Shown: positions 51,530 to 60,729 of the stretch, piece after piece
How positions within the stretch are numbered: the stretch's first letter is position 1
How the letters are laid out: the number at the start of each line of letters is the position of its first letter
Source: JAJRAN01 sp963827135
Lineage (GTDB): Archaea > Thermoplasmatota > Thermoplasmata > Methanomassiliicoccales > UBA472
Direction: 5' to 3'
Length of the DNA stretch: 64,000 bases
Assembly: GCA_963827135.1 (NCBI GenBank)
Contig: CAWGZX010000004.1
Location: forward strand, 124,001 to 188,000
Position numbers and translations under genes: made by a program
The notes under the pieces: model-generated
Told to the model about the DNA's origin: nothing
The model's database searches: none
What the model saw: the letters and a program-made list of their open reading frames with translations, nothing else

Positions 51530-52882
51530 TTACTTGAGATTGGCCATCAGTGCCTCCGCCGCCTGGTTGACGACGTCCTTGACCATCGAGGTCGGCGGGC
51601 AATAGGCGTTCTCGAAGGCGGACACGAATTCCTCCACCGAGACCCCTTTGAGGATGGCCCCGGTCAACCAGTTGATGCGACCGGTCACATCCTCTCCTGC
51701 GACCATCTGCGCCCCCAGGATCCTGTGCGTCTCCTTGTCGGCGATGATCTTGACGGTGATCGCCTTCCCTCCGGGGTAGTACCTAGCCCGGGTGAGCCCC
51801 AGGGCCTTTCCTTCCACGATCTGGATCCCGTAGTAATCGGCCAGCACCTTCGAGAGGCCGGTCCCAGCCGCTTGCAGCTCGCCCAGGTATGTCACCCAAG
51901 GCGATAGAGCGCCGGGATAGGTCGCATATCCTCCGCTGGCGTTGATACCGGCCACCCTTCCCTGCCTGACGGCGCTCGACCCCAGTTGGCTCATGGTCGG
52001 ACCTGTAGCGGCGGCGCTCTGGCACATGATCACGTCCCCGGCGACATATACTTCCTCGACCAGTCTCCCTTTCTTATATGGCTGGAGCGACGGACTTACC
52101 CTGACCCCTCCCAAGGCGCCGACCTCAAGCCCCATTTGATTGGGGAGCTCCAGATTGGCCCTTACCCCAGTGGCCATTATGACCATCTGGCATGGATATG
52201 TCCTGCCGCCGGCGCTAACCGACTCCACGGTTTGGCTGCCGTTGATCCTCTGGATGGGGGTGCTCATCACGAAGTTGATTCCCAACCCCTCGCAATGCCT
52301 TTGGACCAGGAGGGCCATGTCCTCGTCCAGGATACGTGGGATCACGCTTGGTTGGATCTCTAGGACCGTTACCTTCTTGCCCAGGTTCCTGACGGCGATG
52401 GCGGTCATGAGGCCTATCACTCCCGCTCCAGCGATCACCACCGAGTCGGTGCGCTCGAGGCTCGACCTGATGGCCTTGCCATCGTTGACGCTCTTGATGG
52501 TGAACACTCCCGGCAGGTCCGTTCCCCCCACCTGGGGAACGAACATCCTGCCACCGACCGCCAGCACCAGGGCGTCCCACTGCACCGTGCTCCCGTCCAT
52601 CAAGGTCAGGCTCTTCTTATCCAGGTCGACAGAGGCCACCTTGGTCTGCCTGTGGATGCTTATGTTACGCTTCTCCTTGTAGAAATTGGCGTCATGCATG
52701 ATTATTTCGTCGAAGCTCTTGATCCTGCCTTCGATCACGTATATCACCGCGCATGGTGAGTACGCTATGTGTTCGTCCTCGGTGAAGACGTCGATTTCTG
52801 CCTTTCCATCGTGCTCCCTGATGGTGGATGCCGCGGTTAGGCCTGCGGCACCGGATCCGATCACCACGATCTTCTTGGTCAT
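51530..52882 (-). CDS. CoA-disulfide reductase/NADH oxidase-like flavoprotein
   Basis: 450 residues. FAD motif VVIGSGAAGLTAASTIREHD (residues 5-24), the second dinucleotide motif VVIAGAGVIGLMTAIAVRNL and the FAD aspartate in EEVYVAGDVI. Cys44 in IAYSPCAVIYVI corresponds to the redox cysteine of CoA-disulfide reductases and NADH oxidases of this family. The dimerisation domain reads ARYYPGGKAITVKIIADKET and following. Electron acceptor (CoA disulfide, polysulfide or oxygen) is not decidable from sequence. Single gene with a short upstream gap. Confidence 0.88.
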   Translation of the reverse strand: MTKKIVVIGSGAAGLTAASTIREHDGKAEIDVFTEDEHIAYSPCAVIYVIEGRIKSFDEIIMHDANFYKEKRNISIHRQTKVASVDLDKKSLTLMDGSTVQWDALVLAVGGRMFVPQVGGTDLPGVFTIKSVNDGKAIRSSLERTDSVVIAGAGVIGLMTAIAVRNLGKKVTVLEIQPSVIPRILDEDMALLVQRHCEGLGINFVMSTPIQRINGSQTVESVSAGGRTYPCQMVIMATGVRANLELPNQMGLEVGALGGVRVSPSLQPYKKGRLVEEVYVAGDVIMCQSAAATGPTMSQLGSSAVRQGRVAGINASGGYATYPGALSPWVTYLGELQAAGTGLSKVLADYYGIQIVEGKALGLTRARYYPGGKAITVKIIADKETHRILGAQMVAGEDVTGRINWLTGAILKGVSVEEFVSAFENAYCPPTSMVKDVVNQAAEALMANLK

Positions 52883-53036
52883 GTTCTGCCCCGTCGTTCA
52901 AGCATGTGTGCCACAAGGATTTGGTTGTTGTTGCAGAACGCCCTCTTTCCCTAAATCGCAGGCCGGCCGAACATAGGCACGAAGGAATCTTCCGCAATGC
53001 ATATGCGCTCCTTCGCCATCGCTGCCTTCGGAGCAG

Positions 53037-53744
53037 ATGACCCGAGCGAATGTCGTGCGAGCTGTGGTATTCGATCTCGACAACACCCTTGTCGAGAGCC
53101 AGATCGATTACCATCTGATGAAGTTGGACGTGCTTGATGAGCTCGTTCGATTAGGAGTGGACCCTGCGCTGCTAGACGGATCGAGGACCATCGTCGAGAA
53201 CGTCAAGAAAGGGAAGGAGCAATTGGCTGTGAAGTATCCGGACCTAGACCTATCGATGGTCGATCGGCGCATCAACGCGCTGCTCACCGCAAGGGAGCTT
53301 GAGAGGGTCGAGACCGCGAGGGCGCACCCAGGCGCATCCTCCGCGTTAAAGGCGGTGGAGGGCGCGGGCCTCCTCACGGCCTTACTGACCCGAGGCTCGC
53401 GAGAATACGCCCTCAAGGTGCTCCTGATCACTGGCTTGGACGGTACGACCGGGCCTTGCATCTGTCGGGACGACTACCCCCTAGAGGAGGCGAAGCCCAA
53501 CCCATTGGCCATGAGGAGGGTCGCGGCAAAGCTCGGCTTGGAGGCGGTGGACTGCCTCTACATAGGCGATCATCCCATGGACCTCGAATGCGCCAGAGCG
53601 TCGGGGGCGGGCTTCGTGGCCGTCACCACCGGATCCACCGATAGGGAGGGATGGAGCCAGAGCGGCTGCAGGACGATCATCGACAGCGTCGCCGACCTTC
53701 CCTCGCTCCTGGAGAGATTACGGAACGGCGCCGGCGACATCTAG
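53037..53744 (+). CDS. HAD-superfamily hydrolase
   Basis: 235 residues. HAD motif I is VVFDLDNTLVES (Asp nucleophile pair), motif II ALLTRGSREYA, motif III with lysine in EEAKPNPLAMRRVAAKLGLE and motif IV CLYIGDHPMDLECARASGAG. The order and length match phosphoglycolate phosphatase-like enzymes. Substrate unknown. The TAG stop lies 27 nt before the RidA start, so the two may be co-transcribed. Confidence 0.88.
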   Translation: MTRANVVRAVVFDLDNTLVESQIDYHLMKLDVLDELVRLGVDPALLDGSRTIVENVKKGKEQLAVKYPDLDLSMVDRRINALLTARELERVETARAHPGASSALKAVEGAGLLTALLTRGSREYALKVLLITGLDGTTGPCICRDDYPLEEAKPNPLAMRRVAAKLGLEAVDCLYIGDHPMDLECARASGAGFVAVTTGSTDREGWSQSGCRTIIDSVADLPSLLERLRNGAGDI

Positions 53745-53771
53745 AAGCCCTCGGTGAGGATTAGCCTAGCC

Positions 53772-54164
53772 ATGAGGAAGGCCGTCTCTTCGGACCAGGC
53801 GCCTACGCCAGTAGGGCCCTATTCTCAGGCCATCATGGCAGATGACATGCTGTTCGTCTCCGGGCAGCTAGGAATCGACCCTGCGAACGGGAAGCTCGCC
53901 GGTGGAGGGGTCAAGGCGGAGGCCGTTCGATGCTTGGAGAACGTGAAGGCCATATTGTTCAGCGCAGGATTGGAGATGAAGGACGTCGTCAAGGTCACCG
54001 TCTTTGTGACGGACATCTCCAGATTCAAAGAGGTCAACGAAGCCTACGCGACCTTCTTCCATGATGTTGCGCCAGCGCGTTCGACGGTTGGAGTGGTGGC
54101 TCTCCCTCTCGGCGCCAAGGTGGAGATCGAGGTCACCGCCGTTAGGGCTAAGCCTTCTCCTTGA
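53772..54164 (+). CDS. RidA family reactive imine/enamine deaminase
   Basis: 130 residues from ATG 53772, preferred over GTG 53754 because MRKAVSSDQAPTPVGPYSQA is the usual start. Family blocks: APTPVGPYSQAIMADDMLFVSGQLG, ECLEN-type NVKAILFSAGLEMKDVVKVT and GVVALPLGAKVEIEVTAV, with the arginine in PARSTVG that binds substrate carboxylate. Removes reactive 2-aminoacrylate and similar imines. It converges with the copper regulator gene and overlaps it by 17 nt. Confidence 0.95.
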   Translation: MRKAVSSDQAPTPVGPYSQAIMADDMLFVSGQLGIDPANGKLAGGGVKAEAVRCLENVKAILFSAGLEMKDVVKVTVFVTDISRFKEVNEAYATFFHDVAPARSTVGVVALPLGAKVEIEVTAVRAKPSP

Positions 54165-54747
54165 TCTTGGAGTACTTCTCCTGGAGCCCTTTGGCGCAGA
54201 CAGGGCAGCAGACGTGGTAATCCCTGCCATCGAGGCTTACCTTGGCCCCTGCCCCCTTGAAGGGCTCCTTGCAGTAGGCGCATTCCAGGACCGTGGAGAG
54301 CCCCGCCCTCACTATGGCGCGCGGATCGTCGCGGATGGCCCCGATGACGCTTCCCACATCATAATCCAATATCTCCGGGACCTCGCCAAGTCCGCCGATG
54401 AACTCGTTGACCTTGTACGATTCTGGGAAGGTGCAGCTCAGGAGCAGCCGGCAATTGCTGAGCAGGTAGGCCCCGCGAACGTGCTCATCCTTGGCCAGCC
54501 TCTCCCCGACCGCCTTCAGGTCCGAAGGGCGCGCCTTGATCGAGATCATCACGCTCATCTCCCCTAGACGCTCTGGGTCGAGGATCGCCGAATAACCTCT
54601 GATGACGCCTATCCTCTCCAGATTGGCTATCTTGCTGCTGATGGTCGGAACGCTCACCTTGACCTTCTCAGCTATCTGGCGGAAGGAGAGTCGGCCGTTC
54701 TCCTGGAGGACCTTGAGGATATGGAGGTCGGTGTCATCCAATTGCAT
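54148..54747 (-). CDS. Copper-type regulator: Lrp/AsnC HTH and sensor with C-terminal TRASH domain
   Basis: 199 residues from ATG 54747. The start MQLDDTDLHILKVLQENG is that of Lrp/AsnC HTH proteins; an AsnC-like domain follows (EMSVMISIKARPSDLKAVGE). Residues about 158-190 form a TRASH zinc/copper domain: CAYCKEPFKGAGAKVSLDGR, then YHVCCPVCAKGL. HTH-plus-TRASH regulators of this type (CopT/CopR) sense copper and control copA in archaea. It is divergent from copA with a dyad between. A TATA-like element lies near 54770. Stop is TAG. Confidence 0.88.
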   Translation of the reverse strand: MQLDDTDLHILKVLQENGRLSFRQIAEKVKVSVPTISSKIANLERIGVIRGYSAILDPERLGEMSVMISIKARPSDLKAVGERLAKDEHVRGAYLLSNCRLLLSCTFPESYKVNEFIGGLGEVPEILDYDVGSVIGAIRDDPRAIVRAGLSTVLECAYCKEPFKGAGAKVSLDGRDYHVCCPVCAKGLQEKYSKIKEKA

Positions 54748-54846
54748 ATAGGGATAGAGGGAATCGATGATATTCAATTTTACCACCCTTAAGAACCCCC
54801 TGATCATTTTCAACGAACAGGACATGTGGCAGGATGGCCAGCTTAA

Positions 54847-54871
54847 CGAATCGAAGATTTCTTCTGATTCG
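54847..54871. promoter_or_regulatory. Dyad operator between the copper regulator and copA
   Basis: CGAATC (54847-54852) and GATTCG (54866-54871) are inverted with 13 nt between, and GAAGA (54853-54857) with TCTTC (54860-54864) forms a nested dyad on nearly the same centre. The TATA-like GTTTATGAAAA lies at 54883-54893, directly behind. A likely binding site for the Lrp-TRASH protein; inferred from position and symmetry. Confidence 0.5.
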
Positions 54872-54931
54872 ATTTCACGAATGTTTATGAAAACCTAGAT
54901 TAACCATCAATAATCTTGCATCAGCGATAGC

Positions 54932-57478
54932 ATGGAAGGTAAGGAATGCCCGCCAGATGAGACAACCTGTCCTGTAAGGCAGGACTCGGCCCCTGCTCCC
55001 CCAAAGGGGAAGAGGACCGCCAGCTTTGGCCTTACCGGCATGACCTGCGCCACCTGCGCACAGACCATCCAGAGGAGCCTGGAGGATTTACAGGGGGTGG
55101 AGAGCGCCAACGTAAATCTCGCCACCGAGCGGGCGACCGTGGTCTACGACCCTGAGAAGGTGGACGTGGACAAGATGGGCAAGGCGGTGAAGGACGCTGG
55201 TTACGACACCATCGCCAGCGAGGTCACTTTGTCCGTGGGAGGGATGACCTGCGCCTCGTGCTCGAAGACCATCGAGGAGGCGCTTCTCGGGCTCGATGGC
55301 GTGAATTCCGCGGTGGTCAACCTCGCCACGGAGAAGGTCAGGGTCAAGTACGACCCGCAGAGGGTGAGGGTCGGGCAGATCCGGAAAGCGATCATCGACG
55401 CAGGTTACGAGGTGCTCGAGGCGCAGACCGTCGACGCCGAGCGCGAGGCCAGGAAGAAGGAGATGCTCCGGCAGAAGCGGATGCTGGTGCTCGCCCTGGT
55501 CTTCTCGGTCCCGACCTTCGTCCTGTCCATCGCCATCATGTTCACCTCGTTGGGCGAGCAGCACTGGGCCATGGAGTATGGCAACTACATCCTCTTCCTG
55601 CTGGCAACGCCGGTGCAGTTCATCGCCGGCTATCGCTTCTACATCGGCGCCTGGAAGGCGCTCAAGAACCGCAGCGCCAACATGGACACGCTCATCGCAG
55701 TTGGCACCTCTGCCGCATACTTCTACAGCGTGGCGGTCACCTTCTTCCCCGCGCAGTTCTCGTTCGAGGGCACCTACACCTACTACGATTCGTCGGCCCT
55801 AATCATCACTCTCATCCTGCTGGGCAAGTACCTGGAGGCAAGGGCCAAGGGCTCGACCTCGGAGGCTATCCGCAAACTGATAGACCTCCAGGCCAAGACG
55901 GCACGAGTCCTCCGCGACGGGAAAGAGGTCGAGGTCCCGGTGGAGGAGCTCGATGTCGGCGACGTGTTCATGGTGCGACCTGGTGAGAAGGTGCCCACCG
56001 ACGGTGTCGTGCTCGAGGGCTCATCCGCCGTGGACGAGTCCATGCTCACGGGGGAGAGCATTCCTGTGGAGAAAGGAGTGGACTCGGAGGTCATCGGTGG
56101 CTCGATAAATAAGAACGGTTTGCTCAAGGCCAGGGCCACCAAGGTCGGTGCGGACACCGCTCTTTCCCAGATCGTGAGGCTCGTGGAGGAGGCACAGGGT
56201 TCCAAGGCGCCCGTCCAGAGGCTTGCTGACAAGGTGGCGGGCGTCTTTGTCCCGGCTGTCATATTGATAGCCATAGTAACCTTCCTGCTCTGGTACTTCT
56301 GGGCCTACGGGCTGTTCGAGGACATGCCTGCCCCACAGTTCGTCTTCTCGCTCACCGCCTTCATATCAGTCCTGGTGATCGCGTGCCCGTGCGCATTGGG
56401 CCTGGCGACCCCGACGGCCATAATGGTCGGAACGGGAAAGGGGGCCGAGCTCGGCATCCTCATTAAGAGCGGGGAGGCTTTGGAGATCGCCGGGAAGATC
56501 CAGGTCATAGTCTTCGACAAGACCGGTACTCTCACCAAGGGCGAGCCAGAGGTCACGAACGTGCAGCCCTTGGGCATGGAGGCCAAGGAACTGCTGCGCT
56601 TGGCTGCTTCCGCGGAGAAGGGCTCGGAACATCCCCTTGGTCAGGCGATCGTGCGCAAGGCTGAGCATGAGGGGTTGGCGCTCAGCGACCCCCAGGAATT
56701 CGAATCGATCACGGGGAAGGGCGTGAAGGCCAAGGTCGATGGCCGCCTGGTGATGGTGGGCAGCCGCAGAATGCTCGAGGGATTCGAGGAGACGGCCAAA
56801 ACGGCCGAGCAGGGCGTGGCCGCCCTGGAGAACGAGGGCAAGACCGCGATGATCGTCTCCTTGGACGGCAAGCTCGCAGGGGTAATAGGAGTGGCGGACG
56901 TTGCCAAGGGCTCGTCAGCCGAGGCCATAGCCGAGCTGAAGAGCATGGGCATCGAGGTGGCCATGATCACCGGCGACAACCGCAGGACCGCGGAGGTCAT
57001 CGCGCGCGAGCTAGGCATAGACCGAGTACTAGCGGAGGTGCTGCCCGAGGACAAGGCCAAGGAGGTCGCGAAGCTCCAGGAGGGCGGCAGGATCGTCGCC
57101 ATGGTGGGGGACGGGGTGAACGACGCCCCCGCCCTAGCGCAGGCGAACGTGGGCATCGCCATCGGCTCCGGAACGGACGTGGCCATCGAGACCGGGAGCA
57201 TCGTCCTCATCCGCAACGACCTCACGGATGTGGTCGCCGCCATCCAGCTGAGCAAGAGGACCATGCGCAAGATCCGTCAGAACCTGTTCTGGGCGTTCGG
57301 CTATAACACCGCCGGCATACCCATCGCCGCCGGACTGCTGTTCCCATTCATCGGGGAGCTATTGCCACCCTGGCTGGCCGCGGGGGCGATGGCGTTCAGC
57401 TCCGTCTCGGTGGTGACCAACGCCGCATTGTTGAAACGCTACACTCCAGAGATCAAAAGGAAGACGAAGAAGGTGTGA
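54932..57478 (+). CDS. copA: Copper-transporting P1B-type ATPase
   Basis: 848 residues. Two N-terminal metal-binding domains (GMTCATCAQT near 36 and GMTCASCSKT near 107), then about eight membrane segments with the CPC motif (CPCALG, about 486-491), phosphorylation site DKTGTLTKG (about 529), TGE loop (LTGESIPVEKG), HP motif (SEHPLGQAI) and the hinge MVGDGVNDAP. All ion-transport motifs are intact, so export of Cu(I) is expected. Upstream are the regulator and operator; the YHS gene follows 3 nt after the stop. Confidence 0.97.
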   Translation: MEGKECPPDETTCPVRQDSAPAPPKGKRTASFGLTGMTCATCAQTIQRSLEDLQGVESANVNLATERATVVYDPEKVDVDKMGKAVKDAGYDTIASEVTLSVGGMTCASCSKTIEEALLGLDGVNSAVVNLATEKVRVKYDPQRVRVGQIRKAIIDAGYEVLEAQTVDAEREARKKEMLRQKRMLVLALVFSVPTFVLSIAIMFTSLGEQHWAMEYGNYILFLLATPVQFIAGYRFYIGAWKALKNRSANMDTLIAVGTSAAYFYSVAVTFFPAQFSFEGTYTYYDSSALIITLILLGKYLEARAKGSTSEAIRKLIDLQAKTARVLRDGKEVEVPVEELDVGDVFMVRPGEKVPTDGVVLEGSSAVDESMLTGESIPVEKGVDSEVIGGSINKNGLLKARATKVGADTALSQIVRLVEEAQGSKAPVQRLADKVAGVFVPAVILIAIVTFLLWYFWAYGLFEDMPAPQFVFSLTAFISVLVIACPCALGLATPTAIMVGTGKGAELGILIKSGEALEIAGKIQVIVFDKTGTLTKGEPEVTNVQPLGMEAKELLRLAASAEKGSEHPLGQAIVRKAEHEGLALSDPQEFESITGKGVKAKVDGRLVMVGSRRMLEGFEETAKTAEQGVAALENEGKTAMIVSLDGKLAGVIGVADVAKGSSAEAIAELKSMGIEVAMITGDNRRTAEVIARELGIDRVLAEVLPEDKAKEVAKLQEGGRIVAMVGDGVNDAPALAQANVGIAIGSGTDVAIETGSIVLIRNDLTDVVAAIQLSKRTMRKIRQNLFWAFGYNTAGIPIAAGLLFPFIGELLPPWLAAGAMAFSSVSVVTNAALLKRYTPEIKRKTKKV

Positions 57479-57481
57479 GAC

Positions 57482-57631
57482 ATGACCGCGATAGACCCGA
57501 TATGCAAGATGGAAGTGGACGAGAAGACCGCCAAGTGGAAGTCCGAGTTCAAGGGCAAGACCTATTACTTCTGCGCCCCTGGCTGCAAAAAGAAGTTCGA
57601 CTCGGACCCTGAGAAGTGGTCGAAAGCATAA
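57482..57631 (+). CDS. YHS-domain small metal-binding protein
   Basis: 49 residues from ATG 57482, 3 nt after copA. A complete YHS/TRASH-like unit: DPICKMEVDEKTAKWKSEFK, then TYYFCAPGCKKKFDSDPEKW, with three cysteines in the metal-site pattern (C8, C31, C35). Small YHS proteins near CopA are thought to act as metal chaperones or sensors. It shares the copA transcript. Followed by an AT-rich run. Confidence 0.85.
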   Translation: MTAIDPICKMEVDEKTAKWKSEFKGKTYYFCAPGCKKKFDSDPEKWSKA

Positions 57632-57822
57632 AACTCCTTCCCCTTTCCAATTTTTATTCTAGTGTCAAAATTCATAAGTTTGTTGATCCCGATTTCCGAT
57701 CGGGTCGTGCTGGGCATTGGCCAAGGGCCATTGCATCGGTAATCTTGTCTCCTTGTAAAAGTGGCGAAAAATGAGCTCCCCGAGTTCCATACCTCGGGAT
57801 GCGCTCTCTTATGGAGTTAGGT
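57632..57822. other. Intergenic region with two strong hairpins
   Basis: A hairpin of CCCGAT and ATCGGG around TTCCG lies at about 57690-57707 and another of CCCGAG and CTCGGG at about 57780-57797. The first may end the copper operon transcript and the second that of the convergent flavoprotein gene. No gene is visible. Confidence 0.45.
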
Positions 57823-59403
57823 TCAGTGCTGGTGGCCGCCGGTGCCCTTCTTCTTGCGCTCTTCCTCGTAGTCCTCGGCCCTCTTGTCGAACTCATTCGT
57901 CTTGGGTAGGGCTTTCTTCGCGATGAGCATCCCGTCCATCGCCATCCCGAAGAGCTTGGGGCTGATGCCGATCCCGTATCGGGTCTGCATCTCCAGGAGC
58001 TTGCCAGGGTTCATTACCTCGTTCTCGTCCAAGGCCATCTTGATGGCCTTCATCTGGCGGGCGTTGTCCTTGCCCCGGATGATCTCCAGGTTGGAGGAGA
58101 ACAACGCGCCGAACCCGAGCCCGCGGCCTCCGTACTCCATGGCGATGTCCCCGACCTTCTTGCTGAAGGCGAACGAGGTCATCTGGAGGAAGGAGGTCGA
58201 GTCCAGGAAGTAGTAGGGCATGAACATGATGGTGTTGCGGTCGCACATGATGCCGATGATGGCTCCGTCCATCTTCAGCGCATCGATGAGCTCGTAGCAC
58301 CTGTTGGTCATGGTCTCGAAGTCCTTGAGCGGGACGACGACCTCTCCGGGGACGCTGTCGATGCCGACCTCCCTGGCCCTGTACTCGTAGCAGCGCTCGT
58401 CCCATTCGTGCTGCCCGACCTCGGGCGCCATCTTCCTGCCGCCAAACTTGGCCATGATTGCATCGACGGCCGCCTCATCCCTCTCCACGTTCTCCTTCGA
58501 GCCCTCGAAGGCGATGTTGAGGATGGTCCCGACCTCGGGCGCGTGCTTCCCCGCTTTGCGCAGGAAGTCGAAATGCCTGCCATCGGAGAAGCCGATGTGC
58601 AAAGGAATTATCTGGGAGCGGCAGAGCTCCCAGAGGGGCTTGCCGATCTCCTGCAGCTTGCCGAAGGAGTAGGAGACGTTCTTGAGCGTCCCGCCGAAAG
58701 GATGGAGCTTCAAGGTCACCTTGCAGATGATGCCGAGGGTGCCCTCCGCGCCGATCTGGAGCGAGTTGAGGTTGTAGCCGGCCGAGTTGTCGACGACGTA
58801 TTTGAAGCCGGTCTCGCATACCGAGCCGTCGGGCATGACCACTTCTATGCTCCTCAGGTTATTGACCGGGCCACCGTACTTGTAGGAGCCGACGCCCACG
58901 CCGTCTTTGGCGAGCCAGCCGCCGATCGAGGCGTTGGGGAAGGAGCTGGGATAGGAGCCGAGGATCAAGCCCTTGGCCAGGCAAGCCTCGTAGACCGACT
59001 TGTAGCTCGCCCCGGCCTCCACCGTGCAGCAGAGGTTGTCGACATCGATCTCGAGGATCTTGTTCATCTTGCCGGTCATGTCGACGATGATGCCACCGAA
59101 GATAGGCATGGACCCGCCCATTCCCCAGCTCGACGCTCCCCTGGGAACGATGGGGACCCCTTCCTCGTTGGCAATTTGGACGATCTTCTGGACGTCGGCA
59201 GTGCTGGTAGGCCTCGCGACGACATCCGGGATGTTCATGAACCCCAACTGGGCGATGTTCGGCAACGGAGCGCTGCCCTCATGGCTGTAGAGGAGTCTCT
59301 CCATCTTGCTGGTCTTCACGTTATCCTTGCCGATCGCGGCTTCGAGCTTCTTGACCGCTCTTGCCGGGGCGTCCCGTACGTTATTCTCCTCAGCGGCTGC
59401 CAT
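57823..59403 (-). CDS. FAD-linked oxidase of the GlcD/lactate dehydrogenase family
   Basis: 526 residues. The PCMH-type FAD domain begins PDVVARPTSTADVQKIVQIA and continues with VPIVPRGASSWGMGGSMPIF (about 89-108), then DNLCCTVEAGASYKSVYEAC and SFPNASIGGWLAKDGVGVGS. The C-terminal domain (AIKMALDENEVMNPGKL) fits glycolate/D-lactate/2-hydroxyacid dehydrogenases. The tail is His/Glu/Lys-rich (EERKKKGTGGHQH). Substrate and electron acceptor are unknown; no iron-sulfur partner is adjacent. It lies downstream of the three RNA genes on the same strand. Confidence 0.88.
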   Translation of the reverse strand: MAAAEENNVRDAPARAVKKLEAAIGKDNVKTSKMERLLYSHEGSAPLPNIAQLGFMNIPDVVARPTSTADVQKIVQIANEEGVPIVPRGASSWGMGGSMPIFGGIIVDMTGKMNKILEIDVDNLCCTVEAGASYKSVYEACLAKGLILGSYPSSFPNASIGGWLAKDGVGVGSYKYGGPVNNLRSIEVVMPDGSVCETGFKYVVDNSAGYNLNSLQIGAEGTLGIICKVTLKLHPFGGTLKNVSYSFGKLQEIGKPLWELCRSQIIPLHIGFSDGRHFDFLRKAGKHAPEVGTILNIAFEGSKENVERDEAAVDAIMAKFGGRKMAPEVGQHEWDERCYEYRAREVGIDSVPGEVVVPLKDFETMTNRCYELIDALKMDGAIIGIMCDRNTIMFMPYYFLDSTSFLQMTSFAFSKKVGDIAMEYGGRGLGFGALFSSNLEIIRGKDNARQMKAIKMALDENEVMNPGKLLEMQTRYGIGISPKLFGMAMDGMLIAKKALPKTNEFDKRAEDYEEERKKKGTGGHQH

Positions 59404-59524
59404 GGATTATCCCTCGTTAAATGAAGTTACGAATTGTCTGGGGATAGCCATTTCCCTATTTAAATCCAACTAGGATTTCGGGCAAAGAAAATAATTGCTG
59501 GTCATCCAAAAAAACAGCTCTGCT

Positions 59525-59842
59525 TAATAAAAGCGCCCGGAGCTTACGGCGCCTTGGGGTACTTCGTGATCGGGATCGGTCGGGAGCCCCTGCAGGGCCT
59601 CCGGGCCGACTAGCCCGACACGTTCCATCTCCCGCCATCGAATTCCCGTCGATGCGCTAAGCGTTTCGACGTTCGTTTCGACGCCGGAAATCCGAGACCT
59701 CTTCGCGCAGGGCCCGCAGTGCCCCGGCTGTGGTAACGGACCGCAGTTGTTCAGGCTGCGAATGGAACCGGACTACTTCGGTGCTGTCCTCAAACAACAC
59801 AGGATCCTATCCGGTTTCCCCGAATGCATTCCGCCTCCGGGC
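59525..59842 (-). ncRNA. Large structured RNA, copy C of a tandem family
   Basis: About 318 nt. The closing stem is GCCCGGAG (59842-59835) with CTCCGGGC (59542-59535). It has the conserved 5' hairpin (ACCGGAT with TCCGGT, 59815-59767) and a CCTGT...TGAGGACAG motif, and the conserved 3' block AGTACCCC...GGCGCCGTAAGC. It ends in CTTTTATTAAG. TATAAATA is at 59868-59875, about 26 nt upstream. No coding frame. Homologous to copy A at its 5' and 3' thirds, variable in the middle. No known family recognised. Confidence 0.7.
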
Positions 59843-59867
59843 ATCTCCTTCTATTGTCCGCGAACCC

Positions 59868-59875
59868 TATAAATA
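59868..59875 (-). promoter_or_regulatory. TATA box of RNA copy C
   Basis: TATTTATA on the minus strand, about 26 nt before the GCCCGG start. An ATCTGG element stands about 17 nt further upstream (59893-59898). Confidence 0.55.
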
Positions 59876-59983
59876 ACCTCCTTTTATCGACCATCTGGAT
59901 AGTAATTTGGAGCGATGAATCGTCATTATCCATCAGGATATCCTTCATTCATTTGATGCAGGACCCTGTTAAAAATGAGTGCT

Positions 59984-60263
59984 AATAAAAAAGCCCGGGG
60001 AATGCGAGAACTGTGGAAGGATTCAGCGACCTCGCCTCGCCATTCCTCAAAATGGCTTCTTGCGCGGCGACTGATGTCCCATCCCTGCTTTCCGAGCGGC
60101 GCGCCTGCGCGGCTCGGTGCGGATCCGCCCATTCTCCTGAGTTATCACCTCGCGGAGAGACGGAGCGCCAATGGTTGGCGCATGGGCACCGATCGGACCA
60201 GGTCGCCGAGCTTAGCGGCCCCTGTTATTCCGATCCCCTTCCCAGTTGTTTTCGCCCCCGGGC
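59984..60263 (-). ncRNA. Large structured RNA, copy B of a tandem family
   Basis: About 280 nt. The closing stem is GCCCGGGG (60263-60256) with CCCCGGGC (60000-59993), followed by CTTTTTTATTAG as end. The first 22 nt (GCCCGGGGGCG...AACTGGG) match copy A; the middle is different and holds its own hairpins such as GCGCCAAC/TTGGCGC. TTAAATAAG (60285-60294) is the TATA box, about 26 nt upstream. No coding frame. The most divergent of the three. Confidence 0.6.
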
Positions 60264-60284
60264 GGATATAGTATCTGTGAGGCT

Positions 60285-60320
60285 CCTTATTTAAGCATTA
60301 TGTCGGATATCCAGATATCC
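60285..60320 (-). promoter_or_regulatory. Promoter and palindrome of RNA copy B
   Basis: TATA box TTAAATAAG at 60285-60294. About 10-15 nt upstream lies the perfect palindrome GGATATC-CA-GATATCC (60305-60320), containing the CCAGAT element shared with the other two copies. Confidence 0.5.
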
Positions 60321-60401
60321 ATCTTTTTGCCTTAGACCTCGGGCATTTTTTAAACAGCGAGGGCATTTTTTCGCGAGGAGCACGGCCATTAGCCTTGAAA
60401 A

Positions 60402-60707
60402 ATAAAAGCGCCCGGGGTTTACGGCGCCTCTGGGTACTCCGTCGGTGACCTTGAGGCGAAGGCTTCTGCAGAGCGCTGCGCTCTCCTGGCCAAGCTCGAC
60501 ATCCATCTCTTGCACGGGCATCAGGAGTCCCAAAGGACTTAGATGGCCGATGCGTCGAATCCGCCGTCGCGCGTCGAAGTCGCGGCCAACGACTGCCAAG
60601 GCAGACCAAGGTCCGGAGACCTTGAATGGATCCAGATTCCGCGGGTACTGTCCTCAGACGGTACAGGCACCTATCTGGATTCCCCAGTTGCATTGCGCCC
60701 CCGGGCG
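60402..60707 (-). ncRNA. Large structured RNA, copy A of a tandem family
   Basis: About 306 nt. The closing stem is GCCCGGGG (60706-60699) with CCCCGGGC (60419-60412). The conserved hairpin is TCCAGAT (60679-60673) with ATCTGGA (60637-60631), around CCTGT...TGAGGACAG. The 3' block is GAGTACCC...GGCGCCGTAAAC, and the end CTTTTATTTTT. The TATA box TTTTTATAA is at 60730-60738, about 26 nt upstream. Two helices show paired changes against copy C. No coding frame; function unknown. Confidence 0.7.
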
Positions 60708-60729
60708 ATGAAATAATAGGCCTCCGAAG

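Noticed and set aside
60341..60373. Direct repeat GGGCATTTTTT, possible repeat array
   Set aside because: Only two copies about 22 nt apart with no spacer pattern; not a CRISPR array. No array was found elsewhere.
59525..60707. Signal recognition particle RNA
   Set aside because: Lengths are similar, but the conserved helix 8 sequence (GGAAG...AGCA) is absent in all three units.
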